A stretch of 64,000 nucleotides of DNA from Pterobdella sp. o SKG-2022 (taxonomy: Eukaryota; Annelida; Clitellata; Hirudinida; Piscicolidae): NCBI GenBank assembly GCA_964035795.1, contig OZ038327.1, forward strand, positions 6,452,985 through 6,516,984. The letters are read 5' to 3'. Position numbers and translations under genes: made by a program. The first letter of the stretch is position 1. Each line of letters starts with the position of its first letter. Positions 46,960 to 60,349 of the stretch are shown here, in pieces. Below the pieces are notes generated by a model. The model saw only the letters and a program-made list of their open reading frames with translations, ran no database searches and had not been told where the DNA came from.

Positions 46960-48475
46960 TTATTGTTATGATTATTGAGGTTTTTGTAGCGCACAGTTAT
47001 CAATTCAAGATTGCTTCAGAGGCGCTCAAGGTTTGTAAGAGATTATGACTGGGGATGTTTATGGTATAAGTGAGTTTTCAAAATTTTGCGAAAGTTCATG
47101 AGAGAAGGCGATGAGCGAAAGTTAGAAGGAAGTGAATTCCATAAACGTGGAGCCTGGTGAGAAAAAGAGCGACAAGTAAACAAGCCTGAAGAAACAGGTT
47201 GATGAAGCTGGAGATTAAAGTGCAAGGATCTGAGTGGTTGACGTGTGTGTCTGATTGACAAAAGATCAAAAAGATAAGCAGGTTGTTCAAGCTTGAGAAT
47301 GCATGCAATGAGCCAAAGTAATTTAAACTTGCATCTTTGAGAGACAGGTAGCTAGTGCAAACGATCAAGACGGTCGCTGGAAGAGCTGAAATAATCAGCT
47401 TGAAGAACCGTTTTGGCCGCGTGGTTTTGGAGGGCTTGAAGTTTGCATAAAAGATAGTTTGGCTGCCCGCAAAGGAGAGAATTACAGTAGTCCAATCTGG
47501 AAAGAACTAGTGAGATAAAGAGGGCATTAGCAGTGGAAAGAGGTAAGAATTTGCGTACTTGTTTATGGCATAGATATGGAAATTGGAAGATTGGATTGGT
47601 TGAGAAATAAAGTGAGCAAAGTTCAAATTTGAATCTAAGGTGACACTTAAGATTTTGAGCTTGGAAGATATAGGAAGTGTGGTGCCGTCGAGAGTTACCA
47701 CAGATGGGAAATTGTATTTTGCTAAAAGACGAGAGCTGCCGACAAACATCACCTCACTCTTAGTAGGGTTTAGTTTCAGTTGGCTTTGGGAAAACCAGGA
47801 GTTTAGAGCGGAAAGACAACTGGATAATTTAAGGAGAATGGGGCTAGGCTCTGGGTGAGAGACTCCAGTGAAAATAGTGATGTCATCAGCGAACTGGTGA
47901 AAAAGCAAGTCGTGCTGTACAATAATGCTACACATGGGTGATGTATAAAGAGAGAAGAGAATTAGTCCCAGAACGAAGCCCTGCGGCACGCCTGAGTTGA
48001 GTGATGTAAGAGAAGAAGAGAAATTGTCCATTTTAACGAACTGAGAACGTTGAGAAAGGTAAGAGAGAAACCAAGAAAGAGCGATGTCAGAAATATTGAA
48101 GTGTCTGTTCAAAATATCAATTAAGATATTGTGATCGAGAGTGTCAAAAGCAGCAGAAAGGTCTAGCGAAACCAAAACGGCCACATGTCCAATAGCGCAG
48201 ATATTGCGAAGACTGTCAGTGATGCGTAAGAGTGTAGTTTCTGTTGAGTGGTGCTTGCGATATGCTGATTGGAAAGGATTAAAATTAGGAGATGATGAAA
48301 CGTGAGAAGTTATTCTGGAAAGAACGAGTCTTTTGATAATTTTTGAAATGGTGCTCAAGTTAGAAATAGGGCGGTAGTTTGAAGGAATGTAGGGTCCAAA
48401 TTACCATTCTTAAGCAAAGGGAGAACTTGTGCTAGCAAAGAGAGAACTTGTGCTATTATAAAATGAATTATAAAA
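46960..48475 (-). mobile_element. CR1/L2-clade retrotransposon, 5'-truncated
   Basis: The minus-strand reverse transcriptase is mostly open (48358-47507): LVLSRITSHVSSSPNFNPFQ, SAYRKHHSTETTLLRITDSL, LVSLDLSAAFDTLDHNIL, SGVPQGFVLGLILFSLYTSP, HQFADDITIFTGVSH (catalytic FADD), LKLNPTKSEVMFVG and ILSVTLDSNLNFAHF. The C-terminal region (47261-47043) is RSFSHQAPRLWNSLPSNFRS, then LMNFRKILKTHLYH. A LLKNGNLDPTF block (48440-48400) marks the truncated start. The 3' end has a GTGCGCTACAAAAAC motif like the other CR1/L2-like copies. A single shift separates the main frame from the C-terminus, so it is quite young. Confidence 0.9.
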
Positions 48476-49184
48476 ATTTAAAATAAAGGTCAAACTAAAA
48501 GCCGATGTGTGTGAATCTAATTCAAATAAACAAATAATTTGATCTGAACCACTATTAACATTCTACTTCTATATCATCATCAAACATTACTAAAGCATTA
48601 AATGTAAATTACATTATAGAAAATAAAATCTATGTAGTTTTCTTCAATAATTCATCAATATTCTCACCCATAACCACATGCAGTTTAACTTTAATTATCC
48701 TTGAAATGAAATTGAACTTTTCACTGCTAGTTTGTCTTTTCTGTAAACATTTGGGCAGCTTCGATAGCAAGGTTTGAATTCACATTGAAAACACTGGAGT
48801 CAAAGAACAACACTTCCATCAAGATTAAAATGTACTGGAATAATTCACCTCAAGCCATTGGTACCTGTAATAAATCAAGGTGAATAGAAATTCAAAATAT
48901 TCTATTCTTCAAACGGGTTTATGATTAAATTAGTCTAAAATTCTTGTGAGAGAATTTTATATTTTATGATATGAAATCAAAATTTTATGAAAATATAGAT
49001 TATAAGAATTTAATGAAACCTAAGGTAAGAATAAAATCCCTAGTATTGAAACTCCATAAAACTTGCGAATGTAAAAGAATAATATTAACCATAATTTATT
49101 AAAATGTATCTTGTCTTCCAAAAATCTGAAGCTTCATCAAATGAGCCATCAGCATCTGATTTCATTATTTTCTTATCTAAGAGA

Positions 49185-49740
49185 TATGATTAGTGCCGGT
49201 GATGGAGCTGAAGCTAGAACTATTGCCCTTGTGGTCTTTTTGGAACAGTTTTAGGGTACAGTTGCTTCTGTTAGCCAGTTGGGTCGTTTCACTTAAAGCA
49301 AAGGGCATTTATATGCTGCTTGCGTCAGGAGTGTTATGGTTTATGGTAGTGAGGCTTGGCCTCTTAAAGTGGAAGATTTACTGGAATATCTAGAGCTGAT
49401 AAGATGATGATCAGGTGGATGTGCAATGTAAGCTTAAAGGATAGCAGGTTATCAGATGAATTGAGGGACAGACTGGGAGTTCCAGGTATCACTGAGAAGC
49501 TACGCAAAAATAGACTGAGATGGTTTGGGCAAGTAATGAAGATGGATGCTGGTAACCCAGCAAGTGCTTGCAAGCATGTCATAGTAGAGAGTAAGCGAGA
49601 ACAAGGTAGACCAAAAAAAACAACGACCTTAAAAGAATGAAACTCAATCCTGAACTTGCCCAAGACCGTAGATTGTGGAGAAGAGGCATTATGAAATTCC
49701 GTCCAACCCATGCTAGCATGGAAATGGACCAAAAACAAAC
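49185..49740 (+). mobile_element. RTE C-terminal fragment
   Basis: Plus-strand frames read VRSVMVYGSEAWPLKVEDLL, KMMIRWMCNVSLKDSRLSDE, RLGVPGITEKLRKNRLRWFG, QVMKMDAGNPAS, EQGRPKKT and then LKRMKLNPELAQ, ending PTHASMEMD. This is the full RTE C-terminal domain, related to the 34.5-kb fragment, with two shifts. It stops exactly where the piggyBac remnant begins. Confidence 0.85.
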
Positions 49741-49744
49741 GGGG

Positions 49745-50350
49745 AAAACCACCATTTTTTACCCCTTAAAAGAGAATCTCTGGGTATGTATATTTTGATC
49801 AAACCGATCGACTCCTTCTATATACGAGTTTTACATGGATACCACATTTGAACATTCAACATCAATTCGTCTTTTTTTGAATCTATTTTTGTAAGTCTGC
49901 TAACATTTGAAGTGGGGTATATTGAATAGGCATTAGATGCCAAAGTTACTACCTTAGTATTTTTTCATGCTACAACAGATATATTATCGGTGTTAGCCAT
50001 AGCAACCTATTTTTTTTTTCTTTAAATCTTTCAAATCTAAATGGCGATTCCCAAGTCTGTTTACTTTTATAGTGCCTGTACCAAAGTGGCCTAATTGTGT
50101 GGCCAAAAGGGGCAAACTAGTAAAGAATCGATCGAAAAATAAATCATATGATAGTCCTTGTGGGAAAACCGTTATCATTTTCAAAACCACAGAAGCCCCT
50201 ATACCATAAGCGTTTTAGTGACTTAGTGAAGTTGATTTCGCACCTTGATATGGAATGAAATGCACCAAGTATTCTGTTGATGTGCACTATGGCCATATCT
50301 TATATCCAAAGTCAACAGGCTTTCCATGTATGTGCTGCTTTGCTCCATGT
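49745..50350 (-). mobile_element. piggyBac-family transposase remnant
   Basis: On the minus strand the sequence reads KAAHTWKACDFGYKIWP, YLVHFIPYQGA, YGIGASVVLKM, FPQGLSYDLFFDRFFTSLPL (the catalytic Asp in FFD.FFTS), LGHFGTGTIKVNRL, NTKVVTLASNAYSIYP and a terminal RGKKWWF. These are the central and C-terminal parts of the DDE_Tnp_1_7 domain. Deletions and stops remove the rest, and no terminal repeats were identified. Confidence 0.85.
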
Positions 50351-50509
50351 TTTCCATAATAGGGAACCATTGATCTATTTTTTTAGTTTCCTTGAAATAA
50401 AAATATAAATAAAAAAAAGTGATAAATAAGTTTTTATAAAAGAAAAAAGTTTCAACTAAAACATACTCGAATCTCATCCGAATTAGATAAAATGCCAAAT
50501 GTATATCGC

Positions 50510-51140
50510 TGCCAGCGTCCTCTCCAGGCTACATCTATTTTAATGCTTATATAGCTCGCTTAATTTTTTTTTAATTTATAATTTTCTTTCAAACTATTTC
50601 AGCTTGAAGCTTAATAATAATGAAATTTTTTTTTTCAAAATTGAAAACAAGATTTCATCTTATTTAAAACCTTTTTTTGACGGGTATACACAATTTTGAA
50701 AATTTTGCTTAGGGTTACCTGTTTCAAACTAAAATATTTACACAAAAAAACAACGTAAAATTAAAAAAAAAATTTTTTGAGTTGAAATATGATTGATCTA
50801 TGAATAAAAAAGAAAAAAACATGAAAAAACTTTTTTTTTTGAGTTTATATAGCATTTCAAAGATGTCTACAGACTACGCTAGTTATTAATGGGGTAATGA
50901 GTTTTAGCTCCGCCTCGCAAAAAAGGTACATCGTGCATGATGTAGTCGCTTCGTTTTTTGTAAATATAAAATTTTAGAATTCAAAAAAATATTCTGAAAT
51001 GAATTATATAAATATTTTTGTTTTTGAAAGTTTTTGAAAAAATCTAACAAAAATTTTTCAGAGAATTATATATTTTATAGAAGTTTACGTTTACTATAGT
51101 TTTCACTTTTAAATACAGTTCGCGATAAAATCCTTCCAGC
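50510..51140. other. AT-rich sequence upstream of NOC4L
   Basis: Contains long A/T runs and ACATCGTGCATGATGTAG. It should hold the NOC4L promoter, but no convincing TATA or initiator element could be singled out. Confidence 0.4.
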
Positions 51141-54100
51141 ATGATATTGAAAAAAGAAATTACGGAAATTGCAAATTCTATAATTGCTGATAACAAAAAT
51201 GCCAACAAGTTTTTTGATCTTTTAGCTGAAATACAGGTTTCTTTAGGTTTTATACCACCATTGCAATCACCGATGTCAACAAATAAACTCACATTTTTTG
51301 GACTATGTAGCTCAAAAAATAGAGAATTTGATTATTTAGTTGTAGTTCTAGAATTTGATTCAGTAACGGGCCGACAGTTAGCATCTATTCCGCAGTGTGT
51401 TTTGCTATAAAAAAATGATGAAAGCGTTTTGATCAACACGTATGAAGCACTATATATTGAATTGAATCTATCTATTTGAGAAAATTATAACTCAAATTCA
51501 TAAGGTTGATATTCTTGTGTTTAAAGTCTTTCAAATTAAATTATAGGGAAATTGTTATCAACACTTATTTTTACGATGTACACAAGATGGCACATTGAAT
51601 TATGCACAAAACTTAGACAACCCTTTCATCATTTTTCAGAATGGTTCAAAGGCATCCTTGTTGGCTTGTGGTAAGGTTTGTGAGTACTGGATGGAGCTTG
51701 AGGGACCTGAAAAGTTCAAAGAGTGGACTAATGAGAGACTTGATGACTTCTTCACTGAATTGTGCAATCTGGCACTTTTGCCCCATAATACACTTTGTGT
51801 CAGTTTGTTTGGATGTGTCAGGATGATGTAGTGTTGATGTTAATTTTGTTCAATCACATGGTGATGGTGGTGTTGATAAAGTTATTTTAGTGGTGTTTCT
51901 TAATGCTTATTTCACAAGCAGTCGGTATCATGGCAAATGATGTTGAAAATGATAAAAATGAAGGCAGATTGCATCATCGCAAGCACTCACAACATGTACC
52001 ACTTTCCCAACCACCTCATCGAGGCATGTTACTATGGACCTTTGAATCAGCCTATTGATACTTTTTAAGTTATTTAAAACTTTTTTTGCAGTAAAATTGA
52101 ATTTTTTCATTTACCTGTTTTTATGTCGTTTTATTTTTCATATTTCTTGAAAGCTGATTTCTCAAATGATTTCACTTGGCTTGCAGAAATTGATTGAGAA
52201 CTTGAGCACAGTGGAATGGAAAGAAAAGGACTTGATGGAGGAGCATGTGCGCCACCATCTCATGTTTTTTTTCCAACATGATGATCTCAGGTTTTTCACT
52301 CTGAAGTATTTGTCTTCTCTTTTCTCCAAGGTTTTCATTACTTTTCATATTATCACATTTGTTTTGTTATCTATATTATTAATTCCATCATAACACACAT
52401 TCACTAATACCTCTTGACCAGCTGCCACCCACCATGATGCTGGCCCATACCCTCATCATTCTCCTCTCTCTCAATATGCCTCATCATCATGGTCCTTATA
52501 ACACTCCTCTCAACAATTTTCTTATAGACATCAAAAACTTTGGTGAGTATAAAATGATATTTTCTTGTATTGATGTTTTGGGCATTCAAATGTCTCCAAC
52601 ATTGTGCTTGCAATTTCAAACTCCTTTTGTTACATCCTTCAAACATCTGCATACTTTAACCAATTCAAGTGCCTCCATTTCAGCTACCTTACGTTATAAA
52701 GAAAGAATTAAAAGAGTAACAAAAAGTAAGTTGTGAGAGAAGCAGGCCTACTTGCAGTCGGGATGTGTCTCTACAAAGGGACCAAATCTGCTTCATCACC
52801 CCTATTCTCTTTTTCCCAACAAGAAAAGGACCTCAAACCAGGTCATTTTTTATAGCCTGCTCCCACTAAGACCTGGACTGGTGGAAAAAAGCTTAGCTGC
52901 TATTCGCAGAAGATTTGGAAATCAACCTAGTACCCATGTGGTACTGTATATCACGTGCCTACAAAATCACTCCTCAAAGGTACAATAAAACCTACCCATG
53001 CTCCACTTTTTGAGAACATCACCTCACTTATCTCAAAACAAAACCACACCAACAATAGCAAAGACCCCTAATTCCCCTCACTCAATCAACAAATCACATA
53101 ACTCATCTAACTACATATGAAGCAAAAATGAGAGGTTCACTTGAAAGCCGACTGGGATCACAAGAAAAAATCAAACATTTTATGGAACATAATGAAGGCT
53201 CCTACCAACACAACCATCACCAACAACAACAGAACAGCCTACACTGACACACAAAAAGCCAACACACTAAACAACTACTTCAAATCAACCACAAAACACT
53301 CCTCCAACCCCACTTACAAAATAAGCAATAAACTCACCATATCACTCACACCCACCCTGTATCAATCACCGCAACGGAAATAACATAAGCCATAGAACAC
53401 TGAAAAAAAAACAACTACAGAACCCGATAACATAAACATCAGACACCTCAAACACCTAGAACCCATAACTATCAAACATCTAACCAACCTTTTCAACACT
53501 GCAATCAACACAAACACTACCTCAAATATGGAAATCCGCCAAAATCATTCTCATCGCCAAACCTAACAGACTCCTCACTTTCCTCCTCATACTGACCAAT
53601 AGCACTAACCTCCCTCATAGCAAAAACACTAGAAAAAATCATCCTTTCATACATTGCCAGTAACATAACTCTTCAACGCATCAACACGGCTTTAGAGCAG
53701 CACACTCCACCACCACAGCACTACACCATAATCATCGGCTTCACAAAAAAACAACCACTCATAGAACAATCCTCACTGCTCTCGACATGATCAAAGCATT
53801 CGACACAGTCAACATCCACCAACTCATTCACAAATACAAAACACCCAAATTCCTTCAACCATAACCGAATTCCTAGGCAACTACCTAAAAGGCCGTCAAC
53901 AGTATACCACATACAACAACCAAACATCTGAATACACAAACATCAAAGCAAGAGCTCTCCAAGGGGGCATCCTACCACCCATATTATTCAACATATACAT
54001 GTCAAACATTCTCTTTCCCAAGAACAACTCAGTCAACCTCATCACCTATGCAGACGACATCACCAACACAGCAACCTAAAATATCCTTCCATATTTCAAT

Positions 54101-57100
54101 GAAATTCACACATGGACTCACACTAACAATCTCTAAATCAATCCAACCACAACCACTCATGACCCCCGACCCTTCAGAATATAACAAACCACTGAACATC
54201 CATATCAACAACACTCCCATCTCCACCATCTCCAACCCTACCATCCTTGGCCTAACTTTTGACTCAAAACTAAATTTCTCCATCCACACAAACAACACTA
54301 CCACAAAAGCCCAGAAATCACTCAACCTCATAAAACTTCTAGCATCAACACACTGGGAAGAAAGCAAGAATACACTCATCATATACAAAACATTACTCCT
54401 TCCCATCATTGATTACGCCAACACCTGATCACCCATCATCTCATCCACCTCCCTCAACAAACTCCAAAAAATACAAACGCAGCTCTAAGAACAATCACGG
54501 CTGCACCCTAGACACCAACACCCAACACCTCCACTCAAAAACCAAATCTTTCCACTTCAAACTTCACGCCTCAACTCATACAAAAAGCCTCACACGCCAC
54601 CCACCCATTACACCCACTTACCACATAAGAAGCTCACCCCAGATACAAAAAAACAATTCACATTCATCATCAACATCAACTACACCATAAACATACCCGC
54701 CATCCAGAACACCTTTCACGCACAAATAAAAAACAACATGAAAACAATACACCCAAAAATCGTACACGAAGACATATCATCCGCTCTCAAAAAAATTCTC
54801 AACAAACAATCCCTACCCATACACGACTCAGAAACCACCCTAGATCACCACACACGACGTGCTCTCGCCCAACTTAGATAAAAAAATGCCCTTCATCCTC
54901 ATACCTCACTATCATCCCATCCTTCACCTTCATGCTCACTATCACGACACCCATTACCTCTTCACCTGCTCCAAAACAAGTACCACACTGGGACCCGAGA
55001 GTCTGTGGATCGACCCTGTGAGGTTGGCTGAGCTCTTGAAGAGTTGTACGGTCTTGATGGGAACCTGAGAAGCACCCAACCATGACTAGGGGGCTTGGAC
55101 TAGAATGAGAAAATTTAAAAAAAAATATTTTAAAAGTAATGAATTATCAATCATCATCATCGTTTAACGTCATTTGTCCCTTTTTAAGAGGTGTTTGATG
55201 AAATCCCAAGTTTCCATGTTTCTCTTTTAAAAGCCTGACTCTTACCCCATTATTTTTAAAGCTTCTCCCAAGCATTTCTTTCATATCTTCTTTTATCCGA
55301 CTGATTCACGTCTTTTGAGGTTTATATTTTACAACTTCAATGTCAAACTGTTTTTTGGTTTTCTCAATATATGGCCAAACCCTTTCAATCTTTGACTTCT
55401 AATTCTGGTCTCTAACCGTGGTATACCACAAACTTTTGAACGAAGATATCAAAACCAAATTTTTTGAAAAAATGGAGGTTTTGTATGAGAAATGCGATGA
55501 ACAAAATGCATGGTTAAAATATAAGTCTTCCGCTCTTAAAGCTGCTGAAGAGGTGTGTGGTACGAGTAAAGGTAGGCCTCAGCACGGTGAAACTTGGTGG
55601 TGGAATCAGGATGTGCAAAAAGCCATCTCAGAGAAGAGGAAAAGTTTTCAGAGGTGGAAGCAACTTCCATCAGCTAAAAATAAATCTTGCTATCTCTCTG
55701 ACAAAAAGAAAGCCAAGAGAGCTGTTGCTGAGGCAATGGAGAAAAGAGATGGAGGAGATACGGAATGACAGAAATGTCGTATTCCGTAGAATGAGAATGA
55801 TGAAGAAAGAAGCAAACGACTTAGCAGGTAATAATTGCATTAAAGAAGAAAATGGGAAGATTGTATTTGCCGAGGATGGTCGGAAGAGAGTGTGGAAGGA
55901 GCACATGGAGGCCATCATGAATGAGGAGAATCCATGGGATGGGATGGTGAATGTAGAAGTGGTTGAAGGTCCCATGGAACCATTTGCTATGAACGAAGTG
56001 GAAAGAGCGCTAGGAATCATGAAGAATGGCAAGGCCAGTGGTCCAACTAGAATTGCCAAGGAGCACCTAGCTGCTTCTCCACATGGTAAGCAAGTTATTT
56101 TGCAAATAGCAAATGAAATCCTCAATGAAATGGATATGCCTCATGACTGAAGAATGAGTAAAGTTGTTCCCATTTATAAGAAGAAAGGTAGCGTTATGGA
56201 CTGTGCGAGCTATCGAGGTGTAAAGCTTTTAGAGCATGTTATGAAAGTTGTGGAAAGGTTAAGAAGGTTAGTTAAAGTTGACCAAATGCAATTTGGTTTT
56301 ATGCCTGGCAAAAGCACAGTGGACGCTACTTTTATTCTTAGGAGAATGCAGGAAAGCTACCTTGAGAAGAATAGGAAGCTTTTTATCTGTTATGTTGATT
56401 TTAAGAAGGCTTTTGATCGGGTGCCAAAAAAGGTAATTGAATGGGAGCTGAGAAAAAAGTTGGTACCGGAAAGGTTGGTTCAGGCAGTAATGTCGATGTA
56501 CAAAGGAGAAAAAACGCGGGTTAAGGTTGGAGGTGGACATTCGGAAGAATTTGATGTTGGTGTAGGTGTCCATCAAGGATCGGTTCTCTCGCCGTTTTTG
56601 TTTTCAATAGTGCTAGACGTATTGTCGGAAGACGGAAGAAAAGGTGCTTTATATGAAATGCTTTATGCAGATGATTTGGTCTTGATGGCAGAGACTATGG
56701 AAGAACTAGAAGCACAATTCATCCGTTGGAAGGCAGCCTTTGAAGGGAAAGGATTGAAGGTTAATCTGGGGAAGACAAAGGTCATGGAGAGTAGTGGTGG
56801 TGGTGGGGTTGTTGTCTTGGCTAAGATTGATCCATGTGGTGTGTGTGGTAAGAGGGCTAAGGTAAATTGTGTGAAGTGCAAGACATGTAAGAAGTGGATT
56901 CATGCGCGGTGTGCTAGGGTAAAGAGAGTTACTCGTAGGATGAATGGAAATTTTGAATGTAGGGTTTGTATGAATGGTGCAAAGGTGGAATGTAAGAATG
57001 CTTCAAATGGTTGTTTAGGTGAGTTGGAGAGGGTAAATAGTTATTGTTATTTAGGAGACAATGTGAATGGTGGAGGAGGAAGTGAGCTAGCTTTTACACG

Positions 57101-59610
57101 AAGGATCGGGCTGGGTTAGAAGGCATTCAACACTGTGTCTTCTATGTTATGTGGTAAAAGACACACATGGAATATTAAAGGACAAATTTATGGGACATGT
57201 GTGAGGCCTGTCATGACATATGGCTTGGAAACCTGGGTAGTAAGATCCGTTGAAGAGAGTATTTTGAGAAGAGCAGAAAAACGGATGCTTAGAATGATGT
57301 GTGGTGTGAAACTAGCTGATGGCGTGAGTACAAAGGAGTTGATGGTTAGATTGGGGTTGGATAGTACGATCGTTGAAGTGGTGAGGCAAGGGAGTTTGAG
57401 ATGGCTGGGTCATGTAGTAAGGAAAGAGGATGACGACTGTGTCAAACAGGCGTGGAGGTTTGAGGTTGTAGGTAGTAGAGGAAGGGGAAGGCCAAGGTTA
57501 ACCTGGAAAGAGATGATGGAAAATCTTTGTCGTGGGCTTGGATTAGTTCTTAAAGATGGCTATGACAGGGTGAAATGGATTGAGAGGGTTAGGTTATGGA
57601 AAGAAGTCAGTGAGCCCTTGGAAAAGGGAAAGATGTTGACTATAATAAAATGATGATGATGATTATTTTACCACTAACCTTCTAGTTTTCGTAAGATTAA
57701 TTTTTAACCCTTGCATCTCCATCCCACCTCTCTATTTCATGAACATACTTTTCATTTCACCCTTTGATACTGCCGTGAGCACTAGATCGTCAACATACAA
57801 CATTTCCCAAGAAGCACCTTTTCTAAATTCTCTCGTGGCTTCTTCCATTGCAAAAAATAACACAGATGACTCAAAGCAGACCCTTGGTAAACACCAAATT
57901 TTATTTCAAATTTCTTTGATGTCCCAATGAATGTTTTCACTCTTGAGCTCGTGTTCACATTGTTAATTATTAATCTAGTTAGGTTTTGGTTCACATGGAG
58001 TAGCACCTTGTGAAACCAATCAATTGCTCAATCGAAACCCCAGATAGGGGCTATCATATGGTCGACTTACTTAATTAGATGACATATCCTAGTAACTAGA
58101 ATTAACAGCAGTCGGCCTAGATTATTGATACAATAATAAAGTAATTTATTAAAAAGACCATTCATTTTGGATACATTTTTATGGATTTTCGGTGCAGTTC
58201 AACGTCATGCCCAAGACCATGCAGCTCAAAATCATGCTCAGGACGTTTAGTGCCATTATTAGTTGAACCATTCTTTCTGGCACGTTCTGTCCTCTAATGG
58301 TTTATTCTATCACTCTTCGGCACTCTATCAAAGGCTTTTTCTAATTCAACAAAAATGTTACTTAATTCCTTTATCAGGCCACTATATTTTTTTGCATTTT
58401 CTTCAGCACAAACATTCCATCTATGGTGTTTTTGCCTGGACTGAATCCGAGTTGATTTTCATTAATGGTAATCATTTCCTTCAACCTGGCTTCCAGCAAC
58501 TTCTCCCACACTTTCATGCTCTAAAAGCCTTATGCCCCTATAATTACCACAATCTAGTGCATCATCCTTACCTTTGTACACAACCACAGTATGGCTATCT
58601 TCCCATTCCTTCGGGCATTTTTCTTTGAGAATAATTTGTTCGAAAATTTTTCTCAATTGGCATACACCAACTTTTTCCGTCATTTTATTCATGTCGCTTG
58701 TTACCTTTGAAGGGCCAGCGGCTTTTTATTTTTTATCTTTTTCAGTTCCCTTAAAACCTCATCTACTGTAATGTTTTGTAACGGACCCTCTATCTTTTCA
58801 ACTTCGTCGGTATAATAGCATGAAATTTCATTAAGGAGTTTTACAAAGTAATTTCTCCATCTATCTAACACATCATTTTCCTTCACTATTAACTCACCAT
58901 TAGCATTCTTGATATACTTTCACTCTTGCGGATCCTTGTTATCACTCCATATTCTTAGCAATTTTGAACATTTTATTTCTCTCATTTTTACTTTTTATCC
59001 GTTACCCGCCGCATTAATGAAGAAAATTATATAAAAATTTCAGATTTTTGATAAAACTGTCAATATTGAAGCCACTAATTTCACAAATTTGATGAAAATG
59101 AAAAACTCAGTTTCCTTCAAACGATTGAATCACTTGGAAAAATTAAAAAATCTATATATATTCATTCATTTACGCGTCCCAAAAATAGGCTTTTATTTTT
59201 TAGTTAAAAAAAAATTTTTTTTTTATTACTTCCATGTTTTGCCGTGTAGGTTAGGAACATACCATAGCTTCACATCATCGGGCTCTTAGTGTTGGTTCTC
59301 AGATGTTTCTTCACATATTAAGAACTTGTCTTAGGAACCAAGCCTTAAGAGAACAGACTGATAGAGCAGTCTGTGTGGAGTCCTCAAAAAAATTATGTTA
59401 AAACAAGATAAAATTAGTTACTGGAGGACAGGGAAGGGTTGTTTAGATTTGTACCCTCAAAGGGTAGCAGGCCTAAATAGCTAGGGCGTAGATGCCTTTT
59501 AATGTCATACCCCGGACGAAAATAGGCTTTTGGCGGGTAATGGGTTAATTTTTTCATTCCATCTATGGAATGCTTTCATTTTGACCTTTGACCTTCTTTT
59601 GAGTTTTTTC

Positions 59611-59686
<76 letters not shown>

Positions 59687-60257
59687 TTTTATGTTAAGCT
59701 TATTCAAATTTACGCCATCTATTGAAAGCATCTCTTTCATTATTACCAACTTCACCTCTTTATTCCACCAACAAGTGTCTTTTCGCATCCTATTTCCAAC
59801 TTTTCCGGTTGTTACACTACATAAGTTTTTTGGCTTTAATTTGTACTCTATCATGAAAAAATTTTGAGTCTGTATTGTTTTCTCTAACATTTTTTTATTT
59901 TGTTTCGATTTCTCATCTTTTAATTTCCACTCTTTCATTCTGCTCTCCCTAAGTTCCTTAAAATTTAACTTTTCTCAAATAAAACGTAATATAATAGTAT
60001 CAATAATATAAGCTGACTGCTGCCAACCTTAGTCGAAGACTGCATCAATTAAATTCAATATTGATTAAATTATGTATATAGTAAAACCAGCTGTGTTGTA
60101 ATTGTTGGTCTTATTGCTCTTCCACTATTCATCATTTGACTTCTTGTTGTTTGCAGATTTCTCATTGGACACCAAGTATTCACAGTTGAAAGAGCACAGG
60201 AAACTCTTTTCTTCCTTGTGGATCTCTTTTCTTAATATGAATGTGTGTGTGTATGTA

Positions 60258-60349
<92 letters not shown>

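Larger units (their letters stand above)
57675..59950 (-). mobile_element. third RTE family member, antisense, interrupted by other repeats
   Basis: The minus strand reads, from 59938: RKDTCWWNKEVKLVIMKE (the WWN.EV..A linker), then after interruptions NDVLDRWRNYFVKLLNE, VEKIEGPLQNITVDEVLREL, KCPKEWEDSHTVVVYKGKDD, LDCGNYRGIRLLEHE, and after shifts NENQLGFSPGKNTIDGMF (motif 2). Near 57995-57850 it reads TSKKFEIKFGVYQGSALSHL, and near 57810 MLYVDDLVL (reverse transcriptase catalytic box). Insertions within it are an (AT)n tract, the ~300-bp repeat at 59225-59515 and SINE body sequence at 57991-58066. Dead and nested. Confidence 0.75.

Noticed and set aside
59576..59938. 120-codon open frame ending in a Tyr-Ile repeat
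   Set aside because: The YIYIYI part is the translated AT microsatellite. Only the WWNKEV linker upstream is real RTE sequence.
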